Of a DNA stretch of 64,000 nt, positions 47,706 to 59,155 are shown one piece after another (within the stretch, counting starts at the first letter, position 1; each line of letters opens with the position of its first letter). Under the pieces are notes generated by a model. It saw nothing but the letters and a program-made list of their open reading frames with translations, was not told the origin of the DNA and searched no databases. This stretch comes from Elysia chlorotica (lineage: Eukaryota; Mollusca; Gastropoda; Plakobranchidae): positions 449,070 through 513,069 of the forward strand of contig RQTK01000090.1 in the NCBI GenBank assembly GCA_003991915.1. Reading direction: 5' to 3'. The position numbers and the translations under genes are program-made.

Positions 47706-48130
47706 TTCTTGCTCACATTAAAACTAACAAGACAACCAACCAAAAAACAAACAGATTTAGAGTATCGTATAGTGACTTAAAGAGACATCATTTGTTGCAA
47801 GCACTGGTGAGTTGTTTGTATGTCAAACCTATGCACCTAGCGGTAAAAGTGCGTAATGTAACCTTTTTTCTCCAGGAGATAAGTCCAAACTTTGCTCGCC
47901 CCCTCTCCGCCCTCGTTGTCTCCCTCACCAACTCTAAAGACTCGATAAAGTTAACATGGTACTGCCATAAAAATATGATGAAGATGAAGTAATATTAAGA
48001 CCTGTCCGATTTAACAAGTTGACTCTATCTTTTGTCAAATATCTCTTGCTGGTATAACAAAATCATTTAAACACATGGTAAGCTTTTGGTCAAAACGTCC
48101 CTGTTGACCCATCCAGTGTAATGTGAGGAA
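47706..48130. other. noncoding, nothing recognised
   Basis: A 66-codon plus-strand frame at 47792-47992 has no recognised domain. Confidence 0.3.
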
Positions 48131-48300
48131 AAGGTTTGGACTCCCAATCAGAAGGTTTCTGGTTCAAAACCCACGATCAGTCAAAAAGTTATTGTATTTG
48201 TCCAATTTCGTTCCCTACTGATTTGGTCGGTGTCACTGTCAGTATAATGTGACCGATTGAGACTGAAATCCGGATAGCATCTCTGTGATCTCTAAGAGAC
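48131..48300 (+). mobile_element. tRNA-derived SINE, type B, 3' truncated
   Basis: GGTTTGGACTCCCAATCAGA and GGTTCAAAACCCACGATCAG (B-box-like), T-rich spacer, TTCGTTCCCTACTGATTTGG, TCGGTGTCACTGTCAGTATA with CACTGT partly repeated. The tail is missing here; a tail-like piece lies at 48590-48680. Confidence 0.8.
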
Positions 48301-48509
48301 TTTTACAGGGGTGACCCTTTAGCTTCCAAAAATTAGACACCTAAGTCAAGCCCACCCTGAATTAATAATAAAGGGACGCGACTCCTATTCAGTACTTTGA
48401 AGGTTCGTTCCTACTCTAGTCTTATTGTGATATTAATAGAAATCTGTGATTGTGAAGCTTCTACACATTTTTGTTAACGCAAAAAAAAGTTATAAGAATA
48501 GGAAATTGA

Positions 48510-48515
<6 letters not shown>

Positions 48516-48558
<43 letters not shown>

Positions 48559-48680
48559 GATACCCCCGTACTCTCTCTTGAGTTAAAGCACGTAAAATTG
48601 TCAGGCTTTAGTCTATGCGCTCCTCGACATTATAGCCTACATAGTGCTGACGTTGGGCGATAAGCCAATAACTCAACAAC
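48516..48680 (+). mobile_element. (GA)n followed by a SINE tail fragment
   Basis: (GA)n at 48516-48553, then GCACGTAAAATTGTCAGGCT, GACATTATAGCCTACATAGT and GCTGACGTTGGGCGATAAGC from the shared SINE tail. Possibly the tail of the copy at 48131 separated by an insertion. Confidence 0.7.
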
Positions 48681-49440
48681 ATCAACACCCAGTGTCATGT
48701 GAGGCTGTTGCCAGTTAATCATGAGGATATCATCGTAGTCTTGTTTATGAACATATCTCACTTTCGCATCTGATCACCGGCAGTTAAACTGAGAGAACAT
48801 CATCTCATTCATACTGAACACCTGATTTTCCTTGTTGACGTTACTACAAAATTTCTATCTTAAATATCACGTCAACGATAATGGTTATTCTTTTTTCTTT
48901 GATTTCATGTAAATAAAAATCGAATTGTTATTTTTTTATTTTAACTCATTTTCTTTTCGAAATACAATCTTTTAAATGCAAGAATCTAAAGCGGGAATTG
49001 TATGTAGTTAAAAACAAACCCATTGAAACAAGCACCAACAGTCATAATAATCAAGGGCTTAATTTTTTTTCGTGTTAAAGCACGAAAGCAGAAGATGTGC
49101 CAATTATTTTCATTGTATGGAGCTACAGGCTGTATGGATCAAAACTCATTGCCACATCATCATTACCTCTTAATACAATTATATAAACTCATAATAAAAA
49201 CTGCACTTTTCACAACAAAAACGAGTTGTTTATTCGGATTCTTTTTAAAGATGGACGCACCGTTGAAGTACTCCGTACGCGCTGATGTCTAATTCGACAA
49301 GGCAACCAAGTATCCCCTTGAGTTATTATAAAGTCCTGTCTCATTTCTAAATCACTCTAAAACGATAGAAAATTATATAGTACATTTTACACCTAGGTGA
49401 CGAAGTCCTGTATTGCACTAATAGTCTGTTTTGGAGAGTT
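48681..49440. other. noncoding, nothing recognised
   Basis: An 89-codon plus-strand frame at 49023-49292 has no recognised family. Confidence 0.3.
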
Positions 49441-49442
49441 GT

Positions 49443-49684
49443 TGTTGAGTTGGTTTAACGTCCAACGTCAGTACTATATTGTGGAAGGGCCCCAAGACTG
49501 ATGTCTGACAATCTTATGTGCTGCCACACACGAGGCAGGGTGGGGATACCATGACTCCTGTCTCAGCCGGTCACAGTAAACTGCCACCGACCCAACCAGT
49601 AGGGGGCGAAATCGCCAGGGCTCGAACCAAAGACCTCCTGCGTCGGAGGCCGATGTTCTACCCAGGGCAACCCCCCCCCCCCCC
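49443..49684 (-). mobile_element. tRNA-derived SINE, type A, minus strand
   Basis: Tail GAGTTGGTTTAACGTCCAAC, then GGGCCCCAAGACTGATGTCT, GTGCTGCCACACACGAGGCA, GACCCAACCAGTAGGGGGCG, AGGGCTCGAACCAAAGACCT, GCGTCGGAGGCCGATGTTCT. Almost complete. Its 5' edge on the element strand is a 14-base G-run (Cs at 49671-49684). Confidence 0.9.
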
Positions 49685-50304
49685 TCATGTCTTGGAAAAC
49701 AAGACATCTCGTGTTCTGAAAGTGACACATATGTTAAACGTTAATGACAAAATAAATGAACCAATCATTAGAAATGTTGAATATTTGCTGTCATGATTTA
49801 AGTACATTTCACCCTGAGCTCTTTTACAAAGTGCGATTTCAAAAGTATGTGACTCAGATAAACCAAAACTCGTTAATGATTGTATAGATAATTGTTGTAC
49901 TTTTATTAATTTGCTTTGACAGACATTGAAACATTGATCGTTTGTGTCTGACAGGTACGCACTTAGTGTGATAAGGAATAGTCTGCGTTAATATTTCCTT
50001 TTAATTATTTTTTTGTTGATATTTAATTCTTTACACACGTCTCTGTTTCGCAGGAAAAACAATGATTGGCGTGAGGCTTGAGTTTTATGATTCGTTTAAA
50101 ATTTTTAAAAAAATTCATTTAATTCTGTGTACAATTATCACTACTTCAAAATAGGAAAAAAAGCTTTCTGGGTGATTTATCTTAATATCTCGCTATCTCA
50201 ATATCTCAATATCTGGCCATCCAAATATCTTTCTTATATTTAGACCTTATTTTTTAAACTTTGTCATCTCAATACTTGTAACTTCAAGTCTGGAAAAAGA
50301 GGGG
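49685..50304. other. noncoding, nothing recognised
   Basis: AT-rich; contains repeated ATCTCAATATCT-like words at 50188-50215. Confidence 0.3.
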
Positions 50305-50590
50305 GACTGGCTAAAGCTTTAGTCCATTGGCTTTACGTTCGGTAAGGGAGGGGGGGGGGGTCCTGGTCCCTGGTCCTAGCCCACGATCAAGCAAAGTTAT
50401 TTGTCGAATTTCGTCCCCTACTAGTTGGATCGGTGACCAATCATACATAACTGGGACCATATGGCTTCTCAGGTCGGTGACCATCTGAGATTACCCTGGT
50501 ATTCACGCACTGTCACTATGGCATCACGTAAATTTTCAGACGTTTGTCTTAGAATCCGTCCATGATTTAGCCTACTTTCTGATCTTGGTA
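50305..50590 (+). mobile_element. diverged SINE, type B-like, with internal insertion
   Basis: Head TGGCTTTACGTTCGGTAAGG with an 11-G run at 50350-50360, CCCACGATCAAGCAAAG, TTCGTCCCCTACTAGTTGGA, then ATCATACATAACTGGGACC and CTCAGGTCGGTGACC not found in other copies, then TCAGACGTTTGTCTTAGAAT and a decayed tail. The head is damaged. Confidence 0.65.
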
Positions 50591-52540
50591 CATTAATATT
50601 TCGCCAAATAAATACCTTTCTTTTTAATAATCTGCTGTTTCAATATGTCAATATCTCCGGACCTGCCCATCACAATACTTATCCTAATGATTGTAATGAT
50701 CTGAAGCCGGCGCTTTAATTCCATAGTCACGACGCCCACACACACACACATAAATAGTAAGTATTTTTCATTTGACCTAAAATCTGTCCACCAAGCTCCT
50801 TTATCTTCCCACTCTAGTTTTTTTTAAGTAGAGTGTACTTTAAAAGAACATGAGGTATAAATTAGCTTTATACCCATGTCTTTATACACTCGTCTTTTAC
50901 CTATCCGTTAGCTAGAGCGCATAATTACAACAAGGCCTATGTTTTCCCCCACAGCACCTCTTTCTTGTTTTAATCTTGATTAAATACCTAAAAGTAATCA
51001 AGATATCTCGTAGTTCCCAACTAATTATAGATCAGACCCAATCTGGCAAAGCACTCTCGACAGAAACAATAGCATTGTTAAATAACCATATGTAATAAAT
51101 CTGACGCAGAACTTAATTATTGCTGTTTTATATTGCGCTCTCGGTGGGAGATTTTCACTGTGTCTGTGATTAGAAAAGCCTGGGGGGATGCTTTCTCTCC
51201 CCATGGCTTGGTGACTTGTGTTACGGCATTCACCAGGTCGGACAATTAGCCGGAAGATGAGCGTGAGGGAATCCTCCCCAAGTCTTCATCATCCACGCAC
51301 ATGCCTGATTTCGCTATTTTTTTTTATTTTTTTTTTATTTTTATTTTTTTAGTTTTCGTTTTATTGAAATCATCATGCTCAATGTACATTTCAATTGTCA
51401 GTATTGTTTTTTCGTTTGTTTTCGTTTTTTCTCATTGAGTCTGTATTCTTGAACATAACTCTCTCAACCAAATAAATGTAGTTCATAATAAAAAAAAAGG
51501 TGTATAAATATTTAATTACATTTTTATCTTTATGCTTTATGTCTGTTTGTGTCTCCGCTATTTAATTTTGTCCTATATAATGTAACGTTTCGAAACACTT
51601 ATGAGTAAGCATTTTCGTTTATGTTTTCCTCTGTCATGGTCTTTATCACTTGATGACTATCTGTTTTCTTGTCTCTATGTATTTGATCTTATTTATCTTC
51701 CGCTTCTCTCCCACCCAAAAATCGTATTGAAAGAGTATGGCCTAGCTTTGATTTGTATTATTATATTCTTGTTATAATAAGTTCTCATGAAATATTTGTA
51801 ATAACAATTAAGAAAAGTAAATATTCATTTGAGCTTTGTTAGTACGTTACTAAAATCAAACTTGTACGCTGTGCCTATATTAAGTTAATCATTTATATCG
51901 TCAATTATATCAGAAGCATTAGTCAATTTATTCATGTAACAACGTAAGAGTAAGGAAGTTCAATAATTGCAAGAAATAAAGTATGTAACATCTGTCAGAA
52001 AATCTTTTTACATGCAATGGTGATGAGATTACGCAGCTCATTAATGTAGAACAGTTGCGGCCACAACTATACAATGTGCAACTAACCAATGCACCAATTC
52101 TCTCTTTTAGTTCTTCAAGTAAAGATTTGATTGAAAGAAAAATATGAGTACCAAGGGACATGGCTTAAACATAGTTTTAGAAAAATCTTAAAGCATACAA
52201 CAACGAAACGAAGTTAAAATGTACATAACCTTTGCGGAAAAAATAATGCCAACATGGCCAATCTTATAGTGTGGTTATTTTACTTTTATCTTTCTTATGG
52301 TTTGAGTTACGACCTGAAGACAATTATTTCAACATTTTATGTTTGGTTCCAAATCTTTCTTGTCGTAATCAGTTCGGGGTATAAATTTCAGTGAATGTTC
52401 AAAGTATAAACGTAACTAAGTTGTTTGCAGTTGACGTAAGCAAATCCACCGGAAAATGAAAGGAACGTGTTATATCAGTATTTTCATTACTGCAACTTAA
52501 GATTTTGTTAATTGGTGTGTATCAATATCTCTCAGCGTCT
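50591..52540. other. noncoding, nothing recognised
   Basis: Short (CA)n at about 50737-50749, T-rich run at 51318-51350. No gene. Confidence 0.35.
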
Positions 52541-52549
52541 TTGCTACGT

Positions 52550-52593
52550 TCTCTCTCTCTCACTCTCTATATCTCTCTCTCTCTCTCTCTTCT

Positions 52594-52632
<39 letters not shown>

Positions 52633-52635
52633 TTT

Positions 52636-52698
<63 letters not shown>

Positions 52699-52735
52699 TT
52701 CTCTCTCTCAATCTCTCTGTCTTTTTCTATCTTTC
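52550..52735 (+). repeat. (CT)n microsatellite with TTCT interruptions
   Basis: CT dinucleotides broken by TTCTCTTTTT at intervals. Confidence 0.95.
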
Positions 52736-54929
52736 TATTACTCTCATTTTCCTTCAGAATATGCCACTTAATATGTTTTTCTATAGTTAAGCGACCTGGA
52801 ATATATATTTTTAACAGAATTAGTTCCTCTGTTAACATAATAAATAACCAAATAGTTCCATTGCAATTCACCAGGAACATTTAATTAATCTGTAGAGCTA
52901 CGCACAGAATTTTACATTTGCAGACTAATAGAATCACTAATAAACTAATAGACTTTTGACAATAGTGCCAGAGGTCTTTGAACCTTGATACTCATATTAT
53001 TTTTTTTTTTTTTGTTACACTATGTTAAAAACCTATGATAAAATATCGTGTTGTTTGTGTGTTGTTGGTTGTTATTTTTTTCTTTTTTTTTTTTTTTTTT
53101 TTTTTTTTTGTTTTAAACCATCTCGACCCCTCAGTTGTACAATGCCCTCATTTCAAAAAAAAAAAAAAAAAGTCTGTAGTGTTTTAAAAATGAGGTAGAA
53201 CATCACACATTAGGGGTGACGATCTCTTGCGTTGCCGTTATCCCCACAGTAATTAAGAAACCTGAACATTCCTCATTAGAGCCCAGGGAGGAGTGTACAC
53301 TTGGTGGACGGTGTAGCTTTCACCGCCCGGCGAGCCTGCCAGGAAATGAACCACTGGACACCGGTCGTGCTGGGTTTCAATGTTTGACAGTGTTGGACGC
53401 CCCGTCTCGGATTCTCAGAATCCTTGGGAGAGTTTCGCAGAATTTTATATTAAGATAAACATAAGATGACGCAAAAAGAGGCTAAGAATGCAAAATTAGT
53501 AATTAGTCGTAAACTGTGTTGTTTGGTCAGGTGAAAATCTCGACGTTTCTAGCAATTTAAACGACTCATATCTTTTTTTTTTCGTCTCTATAAAAGAGAG
53601 TTTGCTACTTATTTTTCAACCTTAAAAACTATCTTTCCTGTTAAAGCTCTTCATGTTGATGTCTTTAAATAAATGTTTTAAAATGGAAAAGTACGAAACT
53701 CGCAGCTCTCCAATCCCCTTACAGGTTAGGTGTAGAACACACAAAAATGACGTGGCTTACGTTTCGTTGTAAGCCTTTTTATTCTTATTATTGTTACGAC
53801 GAGACGTAAGTTACGTCTTGTTTGTGCATTCTGCCATTGAACTGCATAATCAGTTTTCATTATTTCATTTACTATATCTGATGTCAAGTTTGATGTTTGT
53901 TTTATTTATCTCTTAAATGTGCTTTTAATTTCTATTTTTCTGATTGGAGTGGATATATGTTGGTCTCAGTTTTTTGTGAGCAAGTCTTTGATATATGAGC
54001 CTAACTAGTTCGCAAGCTTTAAATTTGTGTGGGGTGTTTTTATAGTGTTTACTTGTTTTCCGCCAATAGGGCCTTAAATGGCGAGAAAAGTATCTGTCAA
54101 GATAAATCGAATTGTTTAAGGCTATACAGCAAAATAGGTTACTAAATTACGTGAAGTGAACTATATTGGGGCAGACAGATCATTCTCTCAATTTAAGATT
54201 GAATTTTAAAAAATGAAATTTTTCTAGGATTGTTTAAACGAAAGTGTACCAAAGCTGCGTTTAATATATTCTAAGCGTTGCGAAATATTTATCTAACTGA
54301 GGAAAAAAATCGCATTATCATGCAACCATAAAAAAATGTTAGTCTATGATAATTGAAATTGAATGTACCAAACAAAAGCTCTAACTTTGCTAATGACCAG
54401 GAGAGCGAAATAACATTGATCGAAGCTCCACATAGTGAGGGTGTGGTTAACCTTTTGAACTTTATCCGGTTCAATGATGATAATCATGAATACAGGCGTA
54501 TGAATATGGACAGAGATAAACGAGGAAGAAACAGCCTGTTTGTAGGTCTTTTTACTCTGAACAATATTAAGATTAGAATACAATGTTTTGAGGTCTTTTT
54601 ACTCTGAACAAGATTAAGATTAGAATACAAGAATCGTGGAATGCCGATTTTTTTCTTACATTTAAATGATGAAACGAATATAACTTAATGTCCCCCTTTT
54701 GACGATAAAGAAAACGAATAATAAATGATGTTGCAGAACAATTTCATTTCAGAATAGTTGATACTGATTTATTTCGAAGTATTTTCCAAATCTTGAGAAA
54801 TATTAAACCACACGGCATACCTTTCTATAAAAAAAAATAATAGCACTGTCACGTAATGCAAAAACATTATCACTTTATACATGATTATCACCTTGACGAT
54901 CACCTTACAAGTAGCTGGAAAGAGTTTAA
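52736..54929. other. noncoding; poly-T patch and one GC-rich island
   Basis: Poly-T at 53081-53109. A GC-richer patch at 53270-53430 includes the short inverted pair GGTGTAGCTTTCACC; its 80-codon frame has no known domain. Confidence 0.35.
54544..54630 (+). repeat. 47-bp tandem duplication
   Basis: AGGTCTTTTTACTCTGAACA through GATTAGAATACAA is repeated at 54591 with one substitution (AATATT against AAGATT). Confidence 0.9.
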
Positions 54930-54996
54930 GACATGACATGAAATGACATGACATGACGTGACATGACATCATATGACATGACATGACATGACATGA
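54930..54996 (+). repeat. (ATGAC)n pentanucleotide array
   Basis: ACATG/ATGAC units with two or three substitutions. Confidence 0.92.
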
Positions 54997-55263
54997 TCAG
55001 TGGTACATTCCACTAACATTCTACGATAAAGTGTCTTGCAAACATTTTGATCCAGTCTGTGTTCCCTTAAAACAATCTCACTACAGTGTGTATTTTCCTT
55101 CTTACAGAGACACCAGTAAAGGTTTCTGAGAGTGTCTTAGCAGCTCCGGTTACAGACTCTTTTTGTTGAAATTCAATTTCACACAATTCCTTTTGTGTCA
55201 GATTTATTCGTTGTTAGAGACAAGATGCTGCCCTTTTTTATACATAATTTCAAGCAGCAAAAT

Positions 55264-55265
<2 letters not shown>

Positions 55266-55319
<54 letters not shown>

Positions 55320-55404
55320 AAAGATAGACAGAAACAGACAGCCAGGCAGACCGACAGAGAGACAACAGACAGACATACAAACAGACAGACAGACAGACAG
55401 AGAA
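55266..55404 (+). repeat. (GA)n then (CAGA)n microsatellite
   Basis: GA to about 55315, then ACAGA/GACAGACA tetranucleotides. Confidence 0.95.
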
Positions 55405-56347
55405 ACATAGAAAGATGGGGACAGAGACAGATACAGATATGGGTACAGCTCTTAAAGTGAATTTGTCGAGCTATAAATTTCGATATATTATAATCTATAA
55501 CAATACGTTAAAGAGACCTTCACATATCTTTGTTTAACATCCAACGGCTAAAATAAAATATTTAAAAGCAAGAAATAAAGTCTTATTGGGGTGAAAGTTT
55601 AATAGGATAACGTTAGAAATTAATAAAAAATGTTTTTAAAGTACATAATTATTTCAACTCGAAATCAAACAATGGCTTATGTAATTAACAATGTTTTTTT
55701 ATTTGAATTTGACTTAAACTTTTTAATAGCAATTAAGTAGGATTTGGATTTCCTTCATACTGCGCACTTATCATAATTATCAGTAAATGTAAAAAAAAAT
55801 GTTTGAAATAAATGTCACATGTTGCAAGCTAAATTTGCAGAATTAATTAAATTGACCAAAAAACATACAAGACGTATAAAAAATACCATGAAAAAAACTT
55901 ATTTAAACTTGAGTAAAAAAATTAATTGCCATCATTTTCTTACTTCTATTTTTTCCATTTTACATTTTAATTTCATTATCCGTTTATTAACAATGTGATG
56001 ACTTAAATAAAAGATATTAAATTAACTAAACTAAACAAGGAATGGAAAAAAAGAAGTTTTTCAAATGTAATTGACATTGATAGTATGACATTCTGATGTC
56101 GACCATTTTCACTAAAGGTTCAAAATACATCAATACATTTTTAGACACACCCTTTACTAATGCGATCAAATTGTAATTGTTCTCATTGGAATCAAATAAA
56201 AACCTGTAGTGTGCTAATTCAGTTTTCGCGTTTAAGATTTTGTGTTTTAGGTTTTTGATTTGCTTCAACTTTCTTTTTTTTAAAGGCAATTCATAGAGTG
56301 TGCGAGTTCTAAACACTGCAAGTTTAATCTATGTTTTTTTTTTTTGT
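55405..56347. other. AT-rich noncoding, nothing recognised
   Basis: Dense stops. A 96-codon minus-strand frame at 56026-56316 has no recognised domain. Confidence 0.35.
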
Positions 56348-56348
56348 T

Positions 56349-56808
56349 AGGGTACTTTTTCGTTTGTTTTTTTCTAATAGTTGGATCAGTGTCGAATTCC
56401 GGAATCCCATCCTGTGATCCTGTCTCCATGTTAGAATACCCGTGAGAAGATGGGAGACGTTAAACTTGGAGAGAGAAAGAGAGAGAGGGCGAGAGAGAGA
56501 CAGACAGAGAGACAGAGGAAGAGTGAGACGGGGAAAGAGAGACACAGAGAGAAAGAGAGACACAGAGAGGAAGAGACCGACAGAGATAGACAGAGACACA
56601 CAAAGGGAGCAACGAAGTCTTGTATTTCCCATTAAACATTCAAAACGTATTTTATTAAGAGTTTTTTTACAAAGTACAGATCATCCAATTATGGCAATAC
56701 TCGATAACCTGTCATTATCTCTAAGTCCGCTCCTGCTCAGTGACTTCCTACCATTAGCTCAATAGCTCCACTCCTCTCAGAAAGAGAAGGAGCCAATCAG
56801 AAAATGTT
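56349..56808 (+). repeat. ~460-bp tandem duplication, unit 1
   Basis: Runs from GGTACTTTTTCG through ATCCTGTCTCCATGTTAGAA and ACCCGTGAGAAGATGGGAGA, a GA/CAGA tract, AAGGGAGCAACGAAGTCTTG, and GTCCGCTCCTGCTCAGTGAC to CAGAAAATGTTTACG. The next unit repeats it with 5-10% differences by eye. Confidence 0.9.
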
Positions 56809-56819
56809 TACGATACGAT

Positions 56820-57271
56820 AAGGTACTTTTTCGTTGTTTTTTTTCTGTCAAATTCCGAATCCCGTCCTGTGATCCTGTCTCCATGTTAGAATACCCGTGA
56901 GAAGATGGGAGACATTAAACTTGGAGAGAGAAAGGGAGAAAGAGAGAGAGGGCGAGAGAGACAGACAGACAGACAGAGAAAGAGTGAGACGGGGAAAGAG
57001 AGACACAGAGAAAAAGAGAGACACAGAGAAAAAGAGACCGACAGAGTTAGACAGAGACACACAAAGGGAGCAACGAAGTCTTGTATATGCCATTAAAACA
57101 TTAAAAAACGTATTTTTGCAAGAGGTTTTTACAAAGTACAGACCATCGAATTAGGGCACTACTCGATAATCTGCCATTATCTCTAAGTCCGCTCCTGTTC
57201 AGTGACTTTCTACCATTAGCTCAATAGCTTCACTCATCTCAGAAAGAGAAGAAGCCAATCAGAAAATGTTG
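56820..57271 (+). repeat. ~460-bp tandem duplication, unit 2
   Basis: Second copy in the same order and orientation. The GA tract differs in length, and the TCTAATAGTTGGATCAGTG segment of unit 1 is missing near 56844. Confidence 0.9.
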
Positions 57272-58478
57272 ACGACACTGAAAGATATGGCAGATAAGCT
57301 CACTACCAATGCCCTAAAAACATCAAGTCTCAAATCTCCAAAGCCCTTTCTATTAATCAACTATTGGAGATTTCAATATGACAGCAACACGGAGAAAAGA
57401 ATGGGCAAAATTAATAATAGACCAAAAGGTAGAAACCTAATTAAAGATCCATCGGAACATATTACAGGCTTTGAAAAATCAAGAAAAAACTGCATTAAAA
57501 AACAGATTGCGAACCACGCATGAATCACCAACAAGCACTTGATGTAATAGAAATCTTGAGACAACTGACCATAAATAAAATCCTTCACTGCCCTTCTACA
57601 AAACTTGATGGTGGATATGATACAGTCCAGGCTGTACTGTTGGATTTACAGGCTAAATGTGGAGGTGTATAGCGACACGATACCACTACTGCCTACCATT
57701 ATTTTACAGTATTTAAACAAGGATGTAAAAATCTACCCGCCCGATATTTTATCTAGTGCCTTTTGACCTAAATAAACTTTTGTGCCCTAATTATCACTAA
57801 TGTAAAACTCCACAGCGATAGACTAGCGTGACGGAAGTCGGGGCTCAGATCCTGATCTGTGTTATGTGCTGATGGGAAAGTAATCTCACTTAAATATCTA
57901 GCTCTATCATTAGGCTACATGTTTATAACTCTTTGTAACATTAGAAGCAGAGAGGAAAGCGTGCTAAGTGACCCGGTGACCCTCTACTTTTCAATACTTG
58001 AAATACCTTGCTGGACGCACTAGTTACATCTTCGGAAAGATAAACCACGGCATTGCGGGTGGAATCAGCATTTACCTCTGTATTAACTTTTAATATTTTA
58101 TCAATATTTCCCTAGTAGTGTACAATGAATCTGTGGTTCAATAATTATTAAATATTATCATCAACGTTTATTTTTATCAAATTTAAAACACAAGCAACTA
58201 GAATTATTTTATGACAAACGTTGTTATGCCCAATTTACTTTAAACTGGATAATTAATTGTCGATGCGTTTCTTATGCTAATGATATTTTCGAGTCTGTAT
58301 AATAATTCTGCAAACGCTTATGTTCACGTCAAATAGCCAATTAGTGTTTAATTCACGAAGCAACAGTGTAATTTTTAGATTGTCGCGTCAAGCTTTAAAA
58401 AAGAGGAACAAAATTAGGATTCCTACGCAAAATTTGTTTTCAAGGTACTTTAGAGATTGCAAAATGAGATAACAGATC
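57272..58478. other. noncoding, no supported gene
   Basis: Open frames at 57266-57523 and about 57523-57660 read like fragments of something once coding; one alternative frame contains IGDFN, reminiscent of LINE endonucleases. Not enough to assign. Confidence 0.3.
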
Positions 58479-58497
58479 TCTCTCTCTCTTTCTCTCC

Positions 58498-58543
<46 letters not shown>

Positions 58544-58562
58544 TTCTCTCTCTCTCTTTCTT

Positions 58563-58631
<69 letters not shown>
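58479..58631 (+). repeat. (CT)n microsatellite
   Basis: CT array with TTTCT and CCCT interruptions. Confidence 0.95.
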
Positions 58632-58939
58632 AGTTTTTCTTTACATTCGATTACTAAGGTTAGATATACCGTATCGATTACATTCTTGGAACGGTTTCAT
58701 TGTGTGTACAAGTCTGTAAAAATACCTGGCCATTGGAGCATAGACAACGCATTTAGCTTCGAAGGTATACACATCGAGCTTTATATGTCGTATACGTTAG
58801 CCTTGGTTTTAGTTGTGGAGGGTGGATACATTTTGGTATCTATTCTTATAAACATTACTTTAAATTAAGTGTAAATAATTCAAAGCTTGATATACATGTA
58901 TTTATTTTTCTGCAACTCACAATTTCTGCCTCTCTAGCC

Positions 58940-59155
58940 GTGGACGAACTGGCGTAGGTGGTAGAGTGTTGGTCTCCTATGCGGAAGGTTCTCGGTCGGA
59001 AACCCACAATCGGTAAATTAAAAAAAAAGATTTCGTATAGTTCATTTATCCCTGCACTGTCTCTGTGTGGCAGCATCTCAAATTGTTAGACGTTGATCTT
59101 GAAACTCGTCCACAATATGATCTATATAGTGCTGACACTGGATGCTAAGTAACAA
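58940..59155 (+). mobile_element. tRNA-derived SINE, type B, internally deleted
   Basis: Head GAACTGGCGTAGGTGGTAGA with GTTGGTCTCCTATGCGG and GGAAACCCACAATCGG; A-rich spacer; then directly CCCTGCACTGTCTCTGTGTG, so the GGTTGGGTCGGTGTC body start is deleted; tail CTCGTCCACAATATGATCTA and GACACTGGATGCTAAGTAAC. Confidence 0.82.

Noticed and set aside
53216-53458. GC-richer 80-codon frame
   Set aside because: No recognised protein family; the composition difference alone is not evidence for a gene.
57266-57660. Possible LINE endonuclease fragment (one frame contains IGDFN)
   Set aside because: A five-residue match without the other endonuclease motifs; the frames change and nothing aligns convincingly further along.
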